A stretch of DNA of 64,000 nucleotides from Luteibacter aegosomatissinici (lineage in GTDB: Bacteria > Pseudomonadota > Gammaproteobacteria > Xanthomonadales > Rhodanobacteraceae), in the NCBI RefSeq assembly GCF_023078495.1, contig NZ_CP095742.1, positions 4,697,501 through 4,761,500 on the forward strand. The letters run 5' to 3'. The notes under the pieces are model-generated. The model was not told the DNA's origin and did no database searches. It worked only from the letters and a program-made list of their open reading frames with translations. Shown here piece by piece: positions 18,560 to 27,278 of this stretch. Numbering within the stretch: position 1 is the first letter of the stretch; each line of letters starts with the position of its first letter. The position numbers and the translations under genes were made by a program.

Positions 18560-19603
18560 TTATTTGCTGCTTTCCACGTGCGAAGGCTCCCACCCCGCCG
18601 GCGCTTCCGCCGGCATGCCGTAGGCGCGTAGCGCCGCCAGCACCACGCTCATCTCGGTGCCACCGCTGCGCGCCAGCATCAGCAGCTTCTGCGCCGTGGT
18701 CTTGTCGCCCTGCGCCTGCACGTTGAGCTGGGCGAAGCGCTGCATCTGCCAGATGAGGTTCAGGCGGGCGGTCTTGGCCGATTGCTGGTCGGCGGCATCC
18801 GGCGAAAGGGTCTCGCGCAGGTGCAGGCCCAGCGAACGGCCCAGCGGGCTGCTGCCCCATTCCAGCACCTTGGCCAGCTTCAGGCAGTCGCCGACGATGG
18901 CGCTGTTTTCCTTGTTGGCCTCGCAGAACTTCGCCGTGGCCTGGAAGCCGGGCATCGGCTGCGCGCTGGCCAGGCCGAACACGAGCACCATCTGCACACC
19001 GGCCGCGCCGGCGCCCTGCAGGGCGTTGAAGGTATTGGGCGGCGGCGGCAGCTGGCTGACCGAATTGGCCAGCGCCTTCAGGCTGGCGCCGAGGTAATCA
19101 TCATAGGTCTTGGCGTTGGCGGCCTTGGCCAGGTCGGTGCGGGCGGCGTTGGCATCCCCGTTGTGGTCGTCGATACCCAGCTTCAGCAGCCACACCGCGG
19201 CGTTATCCGGCGCCTGGGTCTGGAGCTGCGTCACCGCCTCGGCGTTCGGGCACTCGCCCGCCTTCGCGTCGCAATCGGCCAGGCTCACCCAGGTCACCCG
19301 GGGGCCGGCATCGGCATTGCGCGAGGCACGCTCAAGCAGGGCGTGGTAGCTCAGCACGGCCGGCGGATCGGTCAGCGGGCGCGCCAGCAGGGCGGCGCCC
19401 AGCAGCGGCTCGGCCTCGGTACGCAGTGCCAGCACGCTGGCCAGGTCCTTCTGGAACTGCAACAGCGCCTTGGTCTGATCCTTCTGTGCTTTCTGCTCCG
19501 CCTTGCTCGGCGCGGCCGGTGCGCCGGGCCACGGCGAGGTGGCGAGGGCCGGCAGGGAAAGCAGGCTGGCCAGGGCCAGGGTGAGGACGCGGCGTCCCTG
19601 CAT
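18560..19603 (-). CDS. secreted protein of unknown function
   Basis: The ATG at 19603 (MQGRRVLTLALASLLSLPAL) gives a classic Sec signal peptide and has GGAGA upstream; an ATG 45 bp earlier would bury the signal. The mature ~325 aa is helical and alanine/leucine-rich, with repeat-like segments around residues 120-175 (NAAVWLLKLGIDDHNGDANAARTDL) that resemble TPR-type helical hairpins. Two Cys pairs may form disulphides. Function not recognised; probably periplasmic. Confidence 0.8.
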   Translation of the reverse strand: MQGRRVLTLALASLLSLPALATSPWPGAPAAPSKAEQKAQKDQTKALLQFQKDLASVLALRTEAEPLLGAALLARPLTDPPAVLSYHALLERASRNADAGPRVTWVSLADCDAKAGECPNAEAVTQLQTQAPDNAAVWLLKLGIDDHNGDANAARTDLAKAANAKTYDDYLGASLKALANSVSQLPPPPNTFNALQGAGAAGVQMVLVFGLASAQPMPGFQATAKFCEANKENSAIVGDCLKLAKVLEWGSSPLGRSLGLHLRETLSPDAADQQSAKTARLNLIWQMQRFAQLNVQAQGDKTTAQKLLMLARSGGTEMSVVLAALRAYGMPAEAPAGWEPSHVESSK

Positions 19604-19778
19604 GGGACATCTCCGTGAAATAAAACGACAAGGATACGGCCACAGCATGAACGGAAGCTGCGGGGTTTGGCTTCACACGTGCCCTACATTGTTACCATCG
19701 GGCACAGCGCGGGGGGAACATGCCTGTGGAATGCCGCATGACCGATGCACCAATCCTGCGACAGAACAGGAGCTTACA

Positions 19779-19976
19779 ATGGACCAATTCGCCATCTTCG
19801 CCAGCGAGCGCGCGGGCTTTTTCGTCGGCTGGGGCACCCTCACGCTGATCAACGCCGGCCTGGCCCAGGGCAAGAACCGCAGCGGCCTGCTCTGGTGGCT
19901 GCTTTCCCTCATCCTGGGGCCTATCGCCACGCTTATCCTGGTCATCCTGCCCAAGGTTCGTACCAAGCTATTTTGA
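19779..19976 (+). CDS. small two-helix membrane protein
   Basis: 65-aa protein (MDQFAIFASERAGFF...) preceded by AGGAG 6-9 bp before the ATG. Two hydrophobic segments (about residues 13-28 and 37-58) separated by the basic-polar turn QGKNRSG, ending basic (PKVRTKLF). Such proteins often annotate as superinfection-immunity or transport-associated membrane proteins, but no specific family can be claimed. The open frame extends upstream without a plausible product. Confidence 0.7.
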   Translation: MDQFAIFASERAGFFVGWGTLTLINAGLAQGKNRSGLLWWLLSLILGPIATLILVILPKVRTKLF

Positions 19977-20029
19977 TCCATCGCGCGGCTGTGTAGGCTA
20001 GGGGCACTCCCCATGGCAGGTGGTCGCGC

Positions 20030-20662
20030 ATGCTTACGACGCTCGTAGCAAGCAGCAAGGGTGGTTGCGGCAAGTCGACGCTGGTCACCCAGCTCGCTTC
20101 CTACTGGTCACAGGCCGGCAAGCACGCGGCCATCATCGATGCGGACCGGCAACACTCCAGCCTGCGCTGGGCCGGCCGCCGCCCCGAGAACGTCCCGTCC
20201 GTCACCGCCATCGAAGGCAGCCGCAAGGCGTTCGACCGGCTATCGGACGATATCCAGCGGGTGATGATCGACATGCCCGCCGGCATGGATGAAAAGGACA
20301 TGGAGCCGTACCTCGACAAGGCCGATGTCATCCTGGTCCCGGTGCTGCCCTCCACGTTCGATCTCGACGCGACGCTGGATTTTCTCAAGATCCTGCAAGG
20401 CATCCCCCGGGTAAAGCGTGGCAAGCTGCCCGTGGGCCTGGTGGGCAACCGCCTTAAGCCGTGGACCAACGCCAGCCAGCAGGCCATGGCCGAACTCGCC
20501 GAGCAGGCGCCGTTCCCCGTGGTGGCTGAATTGCGTGATTCGCAGGCTTACGTCTTGCTCACGGCGCTTGGTAAGGGCATCTTCGACTATCACTCGGAAA
20601 ACGTACGCGGCCACCAGGACGACTGGGCGAAACTGCTCCGCTGGATCAAGCGAAGCACCTGA
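20030..20662 (+). CDS. ParA-family ATPase (orphan)
   Basis: 210-aa Walker-type ATPase. The deviant Walker A motif SSKGGCGKST (residues 8-17) carries the signature lysine of ParA/MinD. The switch/Walker B regions follow as IIDADRQHSSLRWA and VMIDMPAGMD. No parB-like gene or parS-like repeats lie beside it, so this is not a standard segregation pair; it may position another cargo. Followed 64 bp later by sixA. Start ATG; length is short but normal for orphan ParA. Confidence 0.88.
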   Translation: MLTTLVASSKGGCGKSTLVTQLASYWSQAGKHAAIIDADRQHSSLRWAGRRPENVPSVTAIEGSRKAFDRLSDDIQRVMIDMPAGMDEKDMEPYLDKADVILVPVLPSTFDLDATLDFLKILQGIPRVKRGKLPVGLVGNRLKPWTNASQQAMAELAEQAPFPVVAELRDSQAYVLLTALGKGIFDYHSENVRGHQDDWAKLLRWIKRST

Positions 20663-20726
20663 CGTAAGGGCAACCGCGGCGACGGATCACGCCACACACC
20701 AGTGGCCTTAGCGGAGGGCGGTACCC

Positions 20727-21194
20727 ATGCGTGAACTCATTCTCCTGCGCCATGCCGAAGCAGCACCCGGCGTGGATGGCAAAGACGACCGCGAGCGAAA
20801 ACTCACCGAACACGGCAAGCGCGAAGCCCAGGCCGCCGGCCAGTGGCTGGCCGAACACCATGTGAAGTACGACCGGGTGCTGTGCTCACCCGCGCAGCGC
20901 ACGAAGGAAACCGCCGCCCTCGCCCTGGGCCAGGTCGAGCCGGTTTTCGCCGAAGAGATTTACGACGCCACCCCGGGCGATCTGTACGAACTGCTCGATG
21001 AGCAGGGCGACGCCGAACGCGTGGTGCTGGTCGGTCATAATCCCGGCATCGAACAGCTGGTAGCTTTCCTCGTCGAGGGCCGCTCCGAGGATTACCGTGG
21101 CATGCCGCCGGGCGGCATGGCTCGCCTGTCGTTCGCTGGCGGGCTGCAGCCGGGTTCCGCCAAGCTCGAGACCTTCTGGTCCCCACCCAACTAG
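20727..21194 (+). CDS. sixA: phosphohistidine phosphatase SixA
   Basis: Histidine-phosphatase superfamily enzyme that removes phosphate from phosphohistidine, known in E. coli to act on HPt domains or the nitrogen PTS. The N-terminus has the RHAEA motif of SixA (LILLRHAEAAPG), the second His is in VLVGHNPGIEQL, and the central CSPAQRTKETAAL is present. 155 aa, typical length. AGGG ribosome site upstream. Target here unknown. Confidence 0.92.
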   Translation: MRELILLRHAEAAPGVDGKDDRERKLTEHGKREAQAAGQWLAEHHVKYDRVLCSPAQRTKETAALALGQVEPVFAEEIYDATPGDLYELLDEQGDAERVVLVGHNPGIEQLVAFLVEGRSEDYRGMPPGGMARLSFAGGLQPGSAKLETFWSPPN

Positions 21195-21215
21195 TTACCG
21201 CACGACGAGTTCCTG

Positions 21216-21770
21216 ATGCGCCTCCTGTTGTCGGCGATCGCAATGTTTTTCCTGGCGTCGCCTGCGATCGCCGCCGACCTGCGTATCGACCCCGTCCGCT
21301 CGAAAGCCGAGTTCTCGGTGCGCCTGCTCTGGGTCACCTCGGTGACGGGCCACTTCGAGGGCATACGGGGCGACCTCACTACCGATCCGGCCACCGCCAC
21401 CGCGGTGGTCCGGGCCGATATCGATACCGAGAGCATCAAGATGGAATCCGGCCGCCTGCGCCGCTGGGTGCTGGCGCCGGAATTCTTCGATGCGGAACAC
21501 CACAAGAGCATCCACTTCGTCTCGCAACCTACCTCGCTGGCACTCCTCAGCCGGGGTGGCGATGTGGCAGGTGACCTCACCATCCGCGGCGTCACGCGCC
21601 CGGTCACCTTCCGCCTGATGGCCAACCGTTGCCCACCCGAGGCCATGGCCGGCTGCGTCCTGCAGTTGCAAGGCATCATCGATCGCACGGACTTCGGCAT
21701 GCTCGGCCGCCGCGGCGCCCTGTCCGATCGGGTCACCCTGGGCATGGCCATCGTCATCGAGTCGATGTAA
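21216..21770 (+). CDS. YceI-family secreted lipocalin-like protein
   Basis: Signal peptide (residues 1-20, ending AIAAD) and a YceI beta-barrel: start pattern LRIDPVRSKAEFSVRLLW, GHFEGIRGDLTTDP, and C-terminal DRTDFGMLGRRGALSDRVTL. YceI proteins bind isoprenoid-type lipids in the periplasm; some are induced by base or osmotic stress. 184 aa. Starts 21 bp after sixA, probably the same transcript. Confidence 0.9.
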   Translation: MRLLLSAIAMFFLASPAIAADLRIDPVRSKAEFSVRLLWVTSVTGHFEGIRGDLTTDPATATAVVRADIDTESIKMESGRLRRWVLAPEFFDAEHHKSIHFVSQPTSLALLSRGGDVAGDLTIRGVTRPVTFRLMANRCPPEAMAGCVLQLQGIIDRTDFGMLGRRGALSDRVTLGMAIVIESM

Positions 21771-21821
21771 AGCCCTTCGGCCCCCGCGCGGCTCACGTGC
21801 CGTTGCGCCACGTCCCCTATC

Positions 21822-23768
21822 ATGCGCGGCATGCGCCGCCTCCTCGTGTTACTCACCCTTGCCGCCACGCTGGCTACCGGCGGCTGCTCGCTTTCGGCGG
21901 CCCGCATCCAGAAAGCCGATGCCGTGGTGGCCCTTACGGTCGATCGCCAGCTCACCTGCACGCAGGCGGATCACTGCGCCCTGCCCTCGCCGCTGGTCGA
22001 TGCGGCGCTGGAAGCGAACAGCGCCTCCACGCCCGACAAGCCCGTGCACGTGGCCACGCTGCTGGAAGATGGTGAAGCCGCCCTGGCCGCACGCATCAAC
22101 CTGATCCGCGCGGCGCGGCAAAGCATCGACGTGCAGACCTATATCTGGGAGCAGGATGACGCCGGCAAGCTGGTGCTCGATGAACTGATCGCCGCCGCCC
22201 GGCGCGGGGTCAACGTGCGCATCGTGGCCGACCAGCTGTTCTCGTTCCGCGATCCGGGCCTGCTCGCCGGCCTGGCGCGCGCCAGCGATCACATGGCCAT
22301 CCGCCTCTACAACCCCACGTTCTCCAGCGCGCGCACGCCGCCACTGGAATTCGCGGCCGGCATCATCTGCTGCTTCTTCCGCTTCAACCAGCGCATGCAC
22401 AACAAGCTGATCGTGGTGGATGACCTGATCGGCATTACCGGCGGGCGCAACTACGAGGACCGCTACTTCGACTGGGACCCGGTGTTCGATTACGTCGACC
22501 GCGACGTGATGATTGGTGGTCCTGCCGCGAAGGCCATGGCCGTCAGCTTCGATCAGTTCTGGGATCACAAACGTTCGGTGCCGCTCACCCACCTGCGCGA
22601 TGTGAACCGCGAGCTGGTCGCCGACACCGACGACCAGAAGAAGTGGGCGGTACCCAAGTACGACAACCCTGAGCGTGTTGCCGAGCTGCAAGCCCACGCC
22701 GAAGATCCAGCGTGGCTCGACGAACGGCTGGTGCGTGCCTCTCTGCGCCTGAACCGCGTGGAGTACCTCTCCGATCTTCCCGGCAAAACCGATAACCCAA
22801 AGCGTCGCGAGGCCCGCGCGCTGACCCGGCACATCATGGGCCTGGTGCGTAATGCCAAGAGCGAGATCGTGCTGCAGACGCCTTACCTGGTGATGAGCCG
22901 GCCGGCGAAGAAGATCTTCAGCACGCTGCACGACCAGCCCGACCCGCCGCGCGTGGTCGTCTCCACCAACTCCCTGGCCTCCACCGATGCGTTCGCGGTG
23001 TATGCCATGTCGTACAAGCACCGCAAACGCTACCTCACCGACTACGGCTTCGAGATCTACGAGATGAAGCCGCACCCGTCGAATGCCGACGCGGATGCGC
23101 TGGAAGGCCGTTCGGCCGCGATCGATACACCGCCCATCAACCGGCCGGTGGGGTCAGGCGGCGGTGGCCGCCGGCTCACCCGCGCCGAGCGCCAGCAGCT
23201 GGCCGCGGCTAACGGTCCTTCGGAAAGCACAGGCTTCCTCTCCGCCGGCCGGCGTTACGGCCCGAGTGCACGGCACCGCCCCGCGCCCTTGCTCACCGCC
23301 GGCGTGCGCTTTGGCCTGCACGCCAAATCCATCGTGGTCGATGACAACTTCTCGATGGTCGGCACGCACAACTTCGATCCGCGCTCGGACCACTACAACA
23401 CCGAAGCTGGCGTGATCATTTACGACAAGCGCTTCGCCGATCGCCTGCGCGGCTCGATCATGCAGGACACCGAGCCCGGTAACGCGTGGGTCATCGGCCC
23501 GCGCGAGAAGAAGATCCCGGTGCTGTCGGAGATCAACGAATTCATCGGCGATGTCTCCGAGCGCCTGCCCTTCTTCGACCTGTGGCCGTTCCGCTACGCC
23601 ACCAGCTACGACCTCAAGCCCGGCTGCATTCCCATGCGCTGGTCGGATCCGAAGTTCTTCGAATGCTACGAACCCGTCGGCGACTTCCCGGAAGTGGATG
23701 TGTCACTGAAGGTGATCTACACCCGCATGATCACGGCCTTCGGCTCCGCGTCCTCCGGCATCCTGTAA
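21822..23768 (+). CDS. phospholipase D-family lipoprotein (cardiolipin synthase-like)
   Basis: 648 aa with two HKD motifs, HNKLIVVD (His193) and HAKSIVVD (His500), the pair that forms one phospholipase-D active site. The N-terminus is a lipoprotein signal with lipobox TGGC, so the protein is tethered to an envelope membrane. The order (lipobox, GGRNYEDRYFDWD after the first HKD, GTHNFDPRSDHYNTE after the second) resembles ClsC/YmdC-type cardiolipin synthases, but the linker is longer. Substrate not certain. Starts 51 bp after the YceI gene. Confidence 0.87.
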   Translation: MRGMRRLLVLLTLAATLATGGCSLSAARIQKADAVVALTVDRQLTCTQADHCALPSPLVDAALEANSASTPDKPVHVATLLEDGEAALAARINLIRAARQSIDVQTYIWEQDDAGKLVLDELIAAARRGVNVRIVADQLFSFRDPGLLAGLARASDHMAIRLYNPTFSSARTPPLEFAAGIICCFFRFNQRMHNKLIVVDDLIGITGGRNYEDRYFDWDPVFDYVDRDVMIGGPAAKAMAVSFDQFWDHKRSVPLTHLRDVNRELVADTDDQKKWAVPKYDNPERVAELQAHAEDPAWLDERLVRASLRLNRVEYLSDLPGKTDNPKRREARALTRHIMGLVRNAKSEIVLQTPYLVMSRPAKKIFSTLHDQPDPPRVVVSTNSLASTDAFAVYAMSYKHRKRYLTDYGFEIYEMKPHPSNADADALEGRSAAIDTPPINRPVGSGGGGRRLTRAERQQLAAANGPSESTGFLSAGRRYGPSARHRPAPLLTAGVRFGLHAKSIVVDDNFSMVGTHNFDPRSDHYNTEAGVIIYDKRFADRLRGSIMQDTEPGNAWVIGPREKKIPVLSEINEFIGDVSERLPFFDLWPFRYATSYDLKPGCIPMRWSDPKFFECYEPVGDFPEVDVSLKVIYTRMITAFGSASSGIL

Positions 23769-23800
23769 AAACCTGCCCAGATCATCTGTGGGATCGCATG

Positions 23801-23893
23801 TAGGAGCTCACCCTGTGAGCGACGCTGTTCGCGAAAGCGCCACAGGGCCTGTTGCCTTGTCGCGAAAGATGTCGCCCACAGGGTGGGCTCCTA
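23801..23893 (-). repeat. 93-bp palindromic repeat, copy C (inverted)
   Basis: Same 93-bp element in the opposite orientation: its reverse complement aligns with copies A, B and D, including TTTCGCGA and TTCGCGAACAGCG in the core. It fills the gap between the PLD gene and the convergent TonB-like gene and may act as their shared terminator. Confidence 0.88.
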
Positions 23894-23904
23894 CCGGTGA
23901 TGCG

Positions 23905-24495
23905 TTAGAGCGGGTCGGTGAGTTCGAAGCGGATCGGCAGGTCGGAGGTGTAGCGCGGCGCGCGGTCGGCGGCGGCGAAGCGCCAGTTCCGCACCGCTTC
24001 TTCCGCCGCATCATCCAGCGACGGATCGCCGCTGGAACGGCCGACGCTCACGGCGGTGACATCGCCATCGGGCGTCACGGTCACGCTCAGCACCACCTGC
24101 CCCTCGCGGTGCGCACGCAGCGCCTCCATCGGGTAGCGCGGTGACGGCATGTACACCGGCACCAGCGGCTCGGCCTTCGGGGCCGCAGGGGCGGCATCCG
24201 ATGCCATCGCGGCCGGCCTGGCCACCTTCGCCGCGGCCGCGCGATGCATGGCGGATTCGGCGGCAAGATCCACCACCGCACGGGTACGCAGGCGCTCCGG
24301 CGGTGTCGCCGTCATCGGCCGGTCGCTCACCGTCTTCGGCATGAACGCCGGTGCCGAACCCGGCATCACCACTTCAGCCAGCCGGCGTGTCGCCGGCGCG
24401 CGCTCGTAGGTAAGCGCGGTAAGCCAGCTGGTGCCGGCAATACCGATAAGTAGCCCGAAGGCGCTGAGTGAGGTGCTGGTCCGGAATGCAAACAT
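23905..24495 (-). CDS. TonB-like energy-transducing protein
   Basis: 196 aa from the ATG at 24495. N-terminal TM anchor (about residues 6-24, SLSAFGLLIGIAGTSWLT), Ala/Pro-rich periplasmic linker, and a C-terminal TonB domain starting SPRYPMEALRAHREG with VTPDGDVTAVSVGRSSG and ending RNWRFAAADR. No exbB/exbD is adjacent, so it either borrows a remote ExbBD or serves as a stand-alone TonB-box protein. Follows fadI by 10 bp, probably the same transcript. An in-frame start 48 bp upstream would overlap fadI and is disfavoured. Confidence 0.85.
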   Translation of the reverse strand: MFAFRTSTSLSAFGLLIGIAGTSWLTALTYERAPATRRLAEVVMPGSAPAFMPKTVSDRPMTATPPERLRTRAVVDLAAESAMHRAAAAKVARPAAMASDAAPAAPKAEPLVPVYMPSPRYPMEALRAHREGQVVLSVTVTPDGDVTAVSVGRSSGDPSLDDAAEEAVRNWRFAAADRAPRYTSDLPIRFELTDPL

Positions 24496-24505
24496 GCGGT
24501 GACGC

Positions 24506-25792
24506 TTAAGGTCGCTCGAGGATCGCCGTGACACCCATGCCACCGGCGGTGCAGATCGAGATCAGGCCGCGGCCCGAACCCTTCTGCTCCAGCATCTTTG
24601 CCAGGGTGGCGACAATGCGCGCACCCGTGGCCGCGAAGGGGTGCCCCGCGGCGAGACTGGAACCGTTGATGTTGAGCTTGGCCGGATCGATGGATCCCAG
24701 CGGGGCATCGAGGCCCAGCCGGTTACGGCAATAGTCTTCGCTTTCCCATGCACGCAGCGTGCAGAGCACCTGCGCCGCGAACGCCTCGTGGATCTCGTAG
24801 AAGTCGAAATCCTGCAGGGTGAGGCCATGGCGCTTGAGCATGCGCGGCACGGCCACGGTCGGCGCCATGAGCAGGCCTTCGCCGTGCACGAAATCGACCG
24901 CCGAGACTTCGGCATCCAGGAAATACGCCTGGATGGCGAGGCCACGCGCTGCGGCCCATTCGTCGCTGGCCAGCAACACGGCGGCCGCGCCGTCGGAAAG
25001 GCCGGTGGAATTGCCCGCAGTGAGCGTGCCCTGGCCGGAGGTCTTGTCGAACGCCGGCTTCAGCGACGAGAGCTTCTCCAGCGTGGAATCGGCGCGCAGG
25101 AAGCCATCGCGCTTCAGGCCACGGAACGGCACCACCAGGTCATCGAAGAAACCGGCGTCATACGCGGCGCCCAGCTTCTTGTGGCTGGCGAGCGCCAGCT
25201 CATCCTGCTCCACGCGGCCGATGTGCCATTCCTTGGCCATCATCTCGCAGTGGTCGCCCATGGACTTGCCCGTGCGCGGCTCGGCCACGCCCGGGAACGA
25301 GGGCTTCAGTTCCTTCAACGAGAAACCGCGCGTGGCGACCTGGAACTTCTCTTTCAAGGTCTTCGCACGGTTCAGCGCCAGCAGGCGCTTACGGAATTTC
25401 TGGCCGTAGACGATCGGCACATCGCTGGTGGTATCCGAGCCGCCGGCGATACCGGCCTCGATCTGCCCCGTGGCGATCTTGTTTGCAATGATGATCGCGT
25501 TATCGAGCGAGGTGCCGCAGGCGCGCGCAGTAGTAATGCCCGGGGTGGTGGGCGCCAGGCCGGAGGAAAGCACCGCCTCGCGGGCCACGTTCCAGTCCGA
25601 GGCGTGCTTGATCACCGCGCCCATGGCCACTTCGCCCAGCTCCACGCCGTGCAGGCCGTACTTCTCGACCAGCGAGCCCAGCACCTTGACCGACATGCCG
25701 AAGTTGCCGACCTCGGCGTACGCCGTGTTGTTGCGGCAGAAGGGAATGCGGACGCCACCGACCACACCCACGCGCTTTTGCGACTTTTCCAT
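24506..25792 (-). CDS. fadI: acetyl-CoA C-acyltransferase (FadI-type thiolase)
   Basis: Thiolase of 428 aa cleaving 3-ketoacyl-CoA in fatty-acid oxidation. Catalytic residues: nucleophilic Cys92 in TARACGTSLDN, His in EIHEAFAAQ, and the second Cys in ICTAGGMGV near the end; NINGSSLAAGHPFAATGARI is the usual block. Sequence style (KRVGVVGGVRIPFCRNNT, GMSVKVLGSLVEKYGL) matches FadI rather than FadA. No fadJ partner lies beside it. Confidence 0.9.
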   Translation of the reverse strand: MEKSQKRVGVVGGVRIPFCRNNTAYAEVGNFGMSVKVLGSLVEKYGLHGVELGEVAMGAVIKHASDWNVAREAVLSSGLAPTTPGITTARACGTSLDNAIIIANKIATGQIEAGIAGGSDTTSDVPIVYGQKFRKRLLALNRAKTLKEKFQVATRGFSLKELKPSFPGVAEPRTGKSMGDHCEMMAKEWHIGRVEQDELALASHKKLGAAYDAGFFDDLVVPFRGLKRDGFLRADSTLEKLSSLKPAFDKTSGQGTLTAGNSTGLSDGAAAVLLASDEWAAARGLAIQAYFLDAEVSAVDFVHGEGLLMAPTVAVPRMLKRHGLTLQDFDFYEIHEAFAAQVLCTLRAWESEDYCRNRLGLDAPLGSIDPAKLNINGSSLAAGHPFAATGARIVATLAKMLEQKGSGRGLISICTAGGMGVTAILERP

Positions 25793-25983
25793 GCTCTAGG
25801 GACTGTCCGAAAACCAAAATAAGGAAGGGCCGACCGATAAACGATCGAAGCCAAAGGGATCGCGGACGCCGACGTTCGCCGACGAACCGGGTATCGGCAA
25901 GGCTAACCCGCATCACCTTCCAACGAAAGGGCAAAGGCGCCCAATGGTAGAATTGCGTTCCTTTGCCGTTGTGGAATTGCGTT

Positions 25984-27111
25984 GTGTCCGAGCCGCTGAT
26001 CGCCTGCCCCGCCGTCCTGGCGCTGGAACTGGTCCCGGGCCAGGCCCCCGATCGCCTTGAGCTCACGCGCGATGAAGCCCAGGAACTGGCCGCCCTGATG
26101 GCGGAGGACCTGAAGGCCCTGCTGCCGGGCGTCGAGGCCTCGCGCTTCGCCGTGGCCGGCGCCCTGTTCGATGGCGTGGAGCTGCTGCGCCCGGGTTTTC
26201 CGGTGTACGCCACGCTCGATGAGCTGGCCAAGCGCATCCCCCGGGTCACCACCCAGGGCGGTGTCGTGGCCTTTGGCACCCACGAGGGCCACATGCCGGC
26301 CCAGCCGCTGGTGCCGGATCCGCGCTATGCCGGCGGCCCCATGCGGCTGGTGCCGTGGGTGCTGCTGGCCCCGGCCGAGCTTTCCGATGACCTCAGCCAG
26401 GCCATGGAGCGCGAGCTGGCCGCCAAGGGCGAGGCCGGCCCCCGGACGGCGGATTTCCTCATGCGCACCCTCGGCATCCGCCTGGAACACGCCCGCTACC
26501 TCACCCGCGACGACCTGCTGGCCCTCACCTGCGTCCAGTACGAGCACGTGAACCTGGCCCCGCTGTGGACCATGCTGGAAGCCGCCCTGCTCACCCCCTA
26601 CCGCGATGAGACCGCCCTGGGCTCGCGCGGCCTGCCCCTGCACTACAGCGAGGGCCGGGTGAGCGTGCCGGGCATCGCCAGCTGGTTCGCTCGCGAAGGC
26701 AACCAGGGCAAGAACGCCGCCCACGAACTGGCCGGCACGCTGTTCGAGCTGCGCCAGTACGCCGCCCTGCTGGCCGCCCACCACGTGCCCCTGCACCTGG
26801 AAGGCGACCCGGCCTCCAGCGCTGGCTACCTGGTGGAAGCCGTCGCCGAGGCCGACCCGGCCCAGCCCGCGCCCCAGCTGTACGCCCACGAGGCGCCCGG
26901 CCTGGGCATGGCCGCCGTCACCGTGGCCCAGCCCGTTCCCGGCAAGGCCCGGGTGCTTGCGCACGGCTACCCCCTCGAGCCCAATGCCCTGGTCCCCCTG
27001 CTCGAAGCCCTGGCCACCCGCTACGGCACCGACCCCGAGCTTCACACCCTGGGCCGCATGCTGCTGGACGAACAAGGCGCCCTGACCGCCCCAGCCCCCG
27101 CCCTGCATTAA
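25984..27111 (+). CDS. conserved protein of unknown function
   Basis: About 375 aa from the GTG of VSEPLIACPAVLALEL; a TTG 21 bp earlier is the alternative. No signal peptide or TM segment, so cytoplasmic. Acidic, rich in Leu/Ala, with PGFPVYATLDELAKRIPR and VVAFGTHEGHMP in the first third and YEHVNLAPLWTMLEAALL in the middle. Codon use is typical of the host core genome, which argues for an old resident gene. Function not recognised. Confidence 0.75.
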   Translation: MSEPLIACPAVLALELVPGQAPDRLELTRDEAQELAALMAEDLKALLPGVEASRFAVAGALFDGVELLRPGFPVYATLDELAKRIPRVTTQGGVVAFGTHEGHMPAQPLVPDPRYAGGPMRLVPWVLLAPAELSDDLSQAMERELAAKGEAGPRTADFLMRTLGIRLEHARYLTRDDLLALTCVQYEHVNLAPLWTMLEAALLTPYRDETALGSRGLPLHYSEGRVSVPGIASWFAREGNQGKNAAHELAGTLFELRQYAALLAAHHVPLHLEGDPASSAGYLVEAVAEADPAQPAPQLYAHEAPGLGMAAVTVAQPVPGKARVLAHGYPLEPNALVPLLEALATRYGTDPELHTLGRMLLDEQGALTAPAPALH

Positions 27112-27118
27112 GCCCCGG

Positions 27119-27211
27119 TAGGAGCCCACCCTGTGGGCGACATCTTTCGCGATGAGGCGGCAGGATCTGTGGCTCTTTCGCGAACAGCGTCGCCCACAGG
27201 GTGGGCTCCTA
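27119..27211 (+). repeat. 93-bp palindromic repeat, copy D
   Basis: Differs from copy A at only about two positions, with both 23-nt arms perfect. Starts 7 bp after the preceding stop codon. Confidence 0.9.
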
Positions 27212-27278
27212 CACGTGGCGGTCATGTACGGCATTGCGCCAAGCCACTAGAGTGAGCCAACGCAACCCGGCTTTTCCT

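Noticed and set aside
20030-20662. Plasmid-type partition locus
   Set aside because: No ParB or parS-like repeats nearby and the neighbours are chromosomal.
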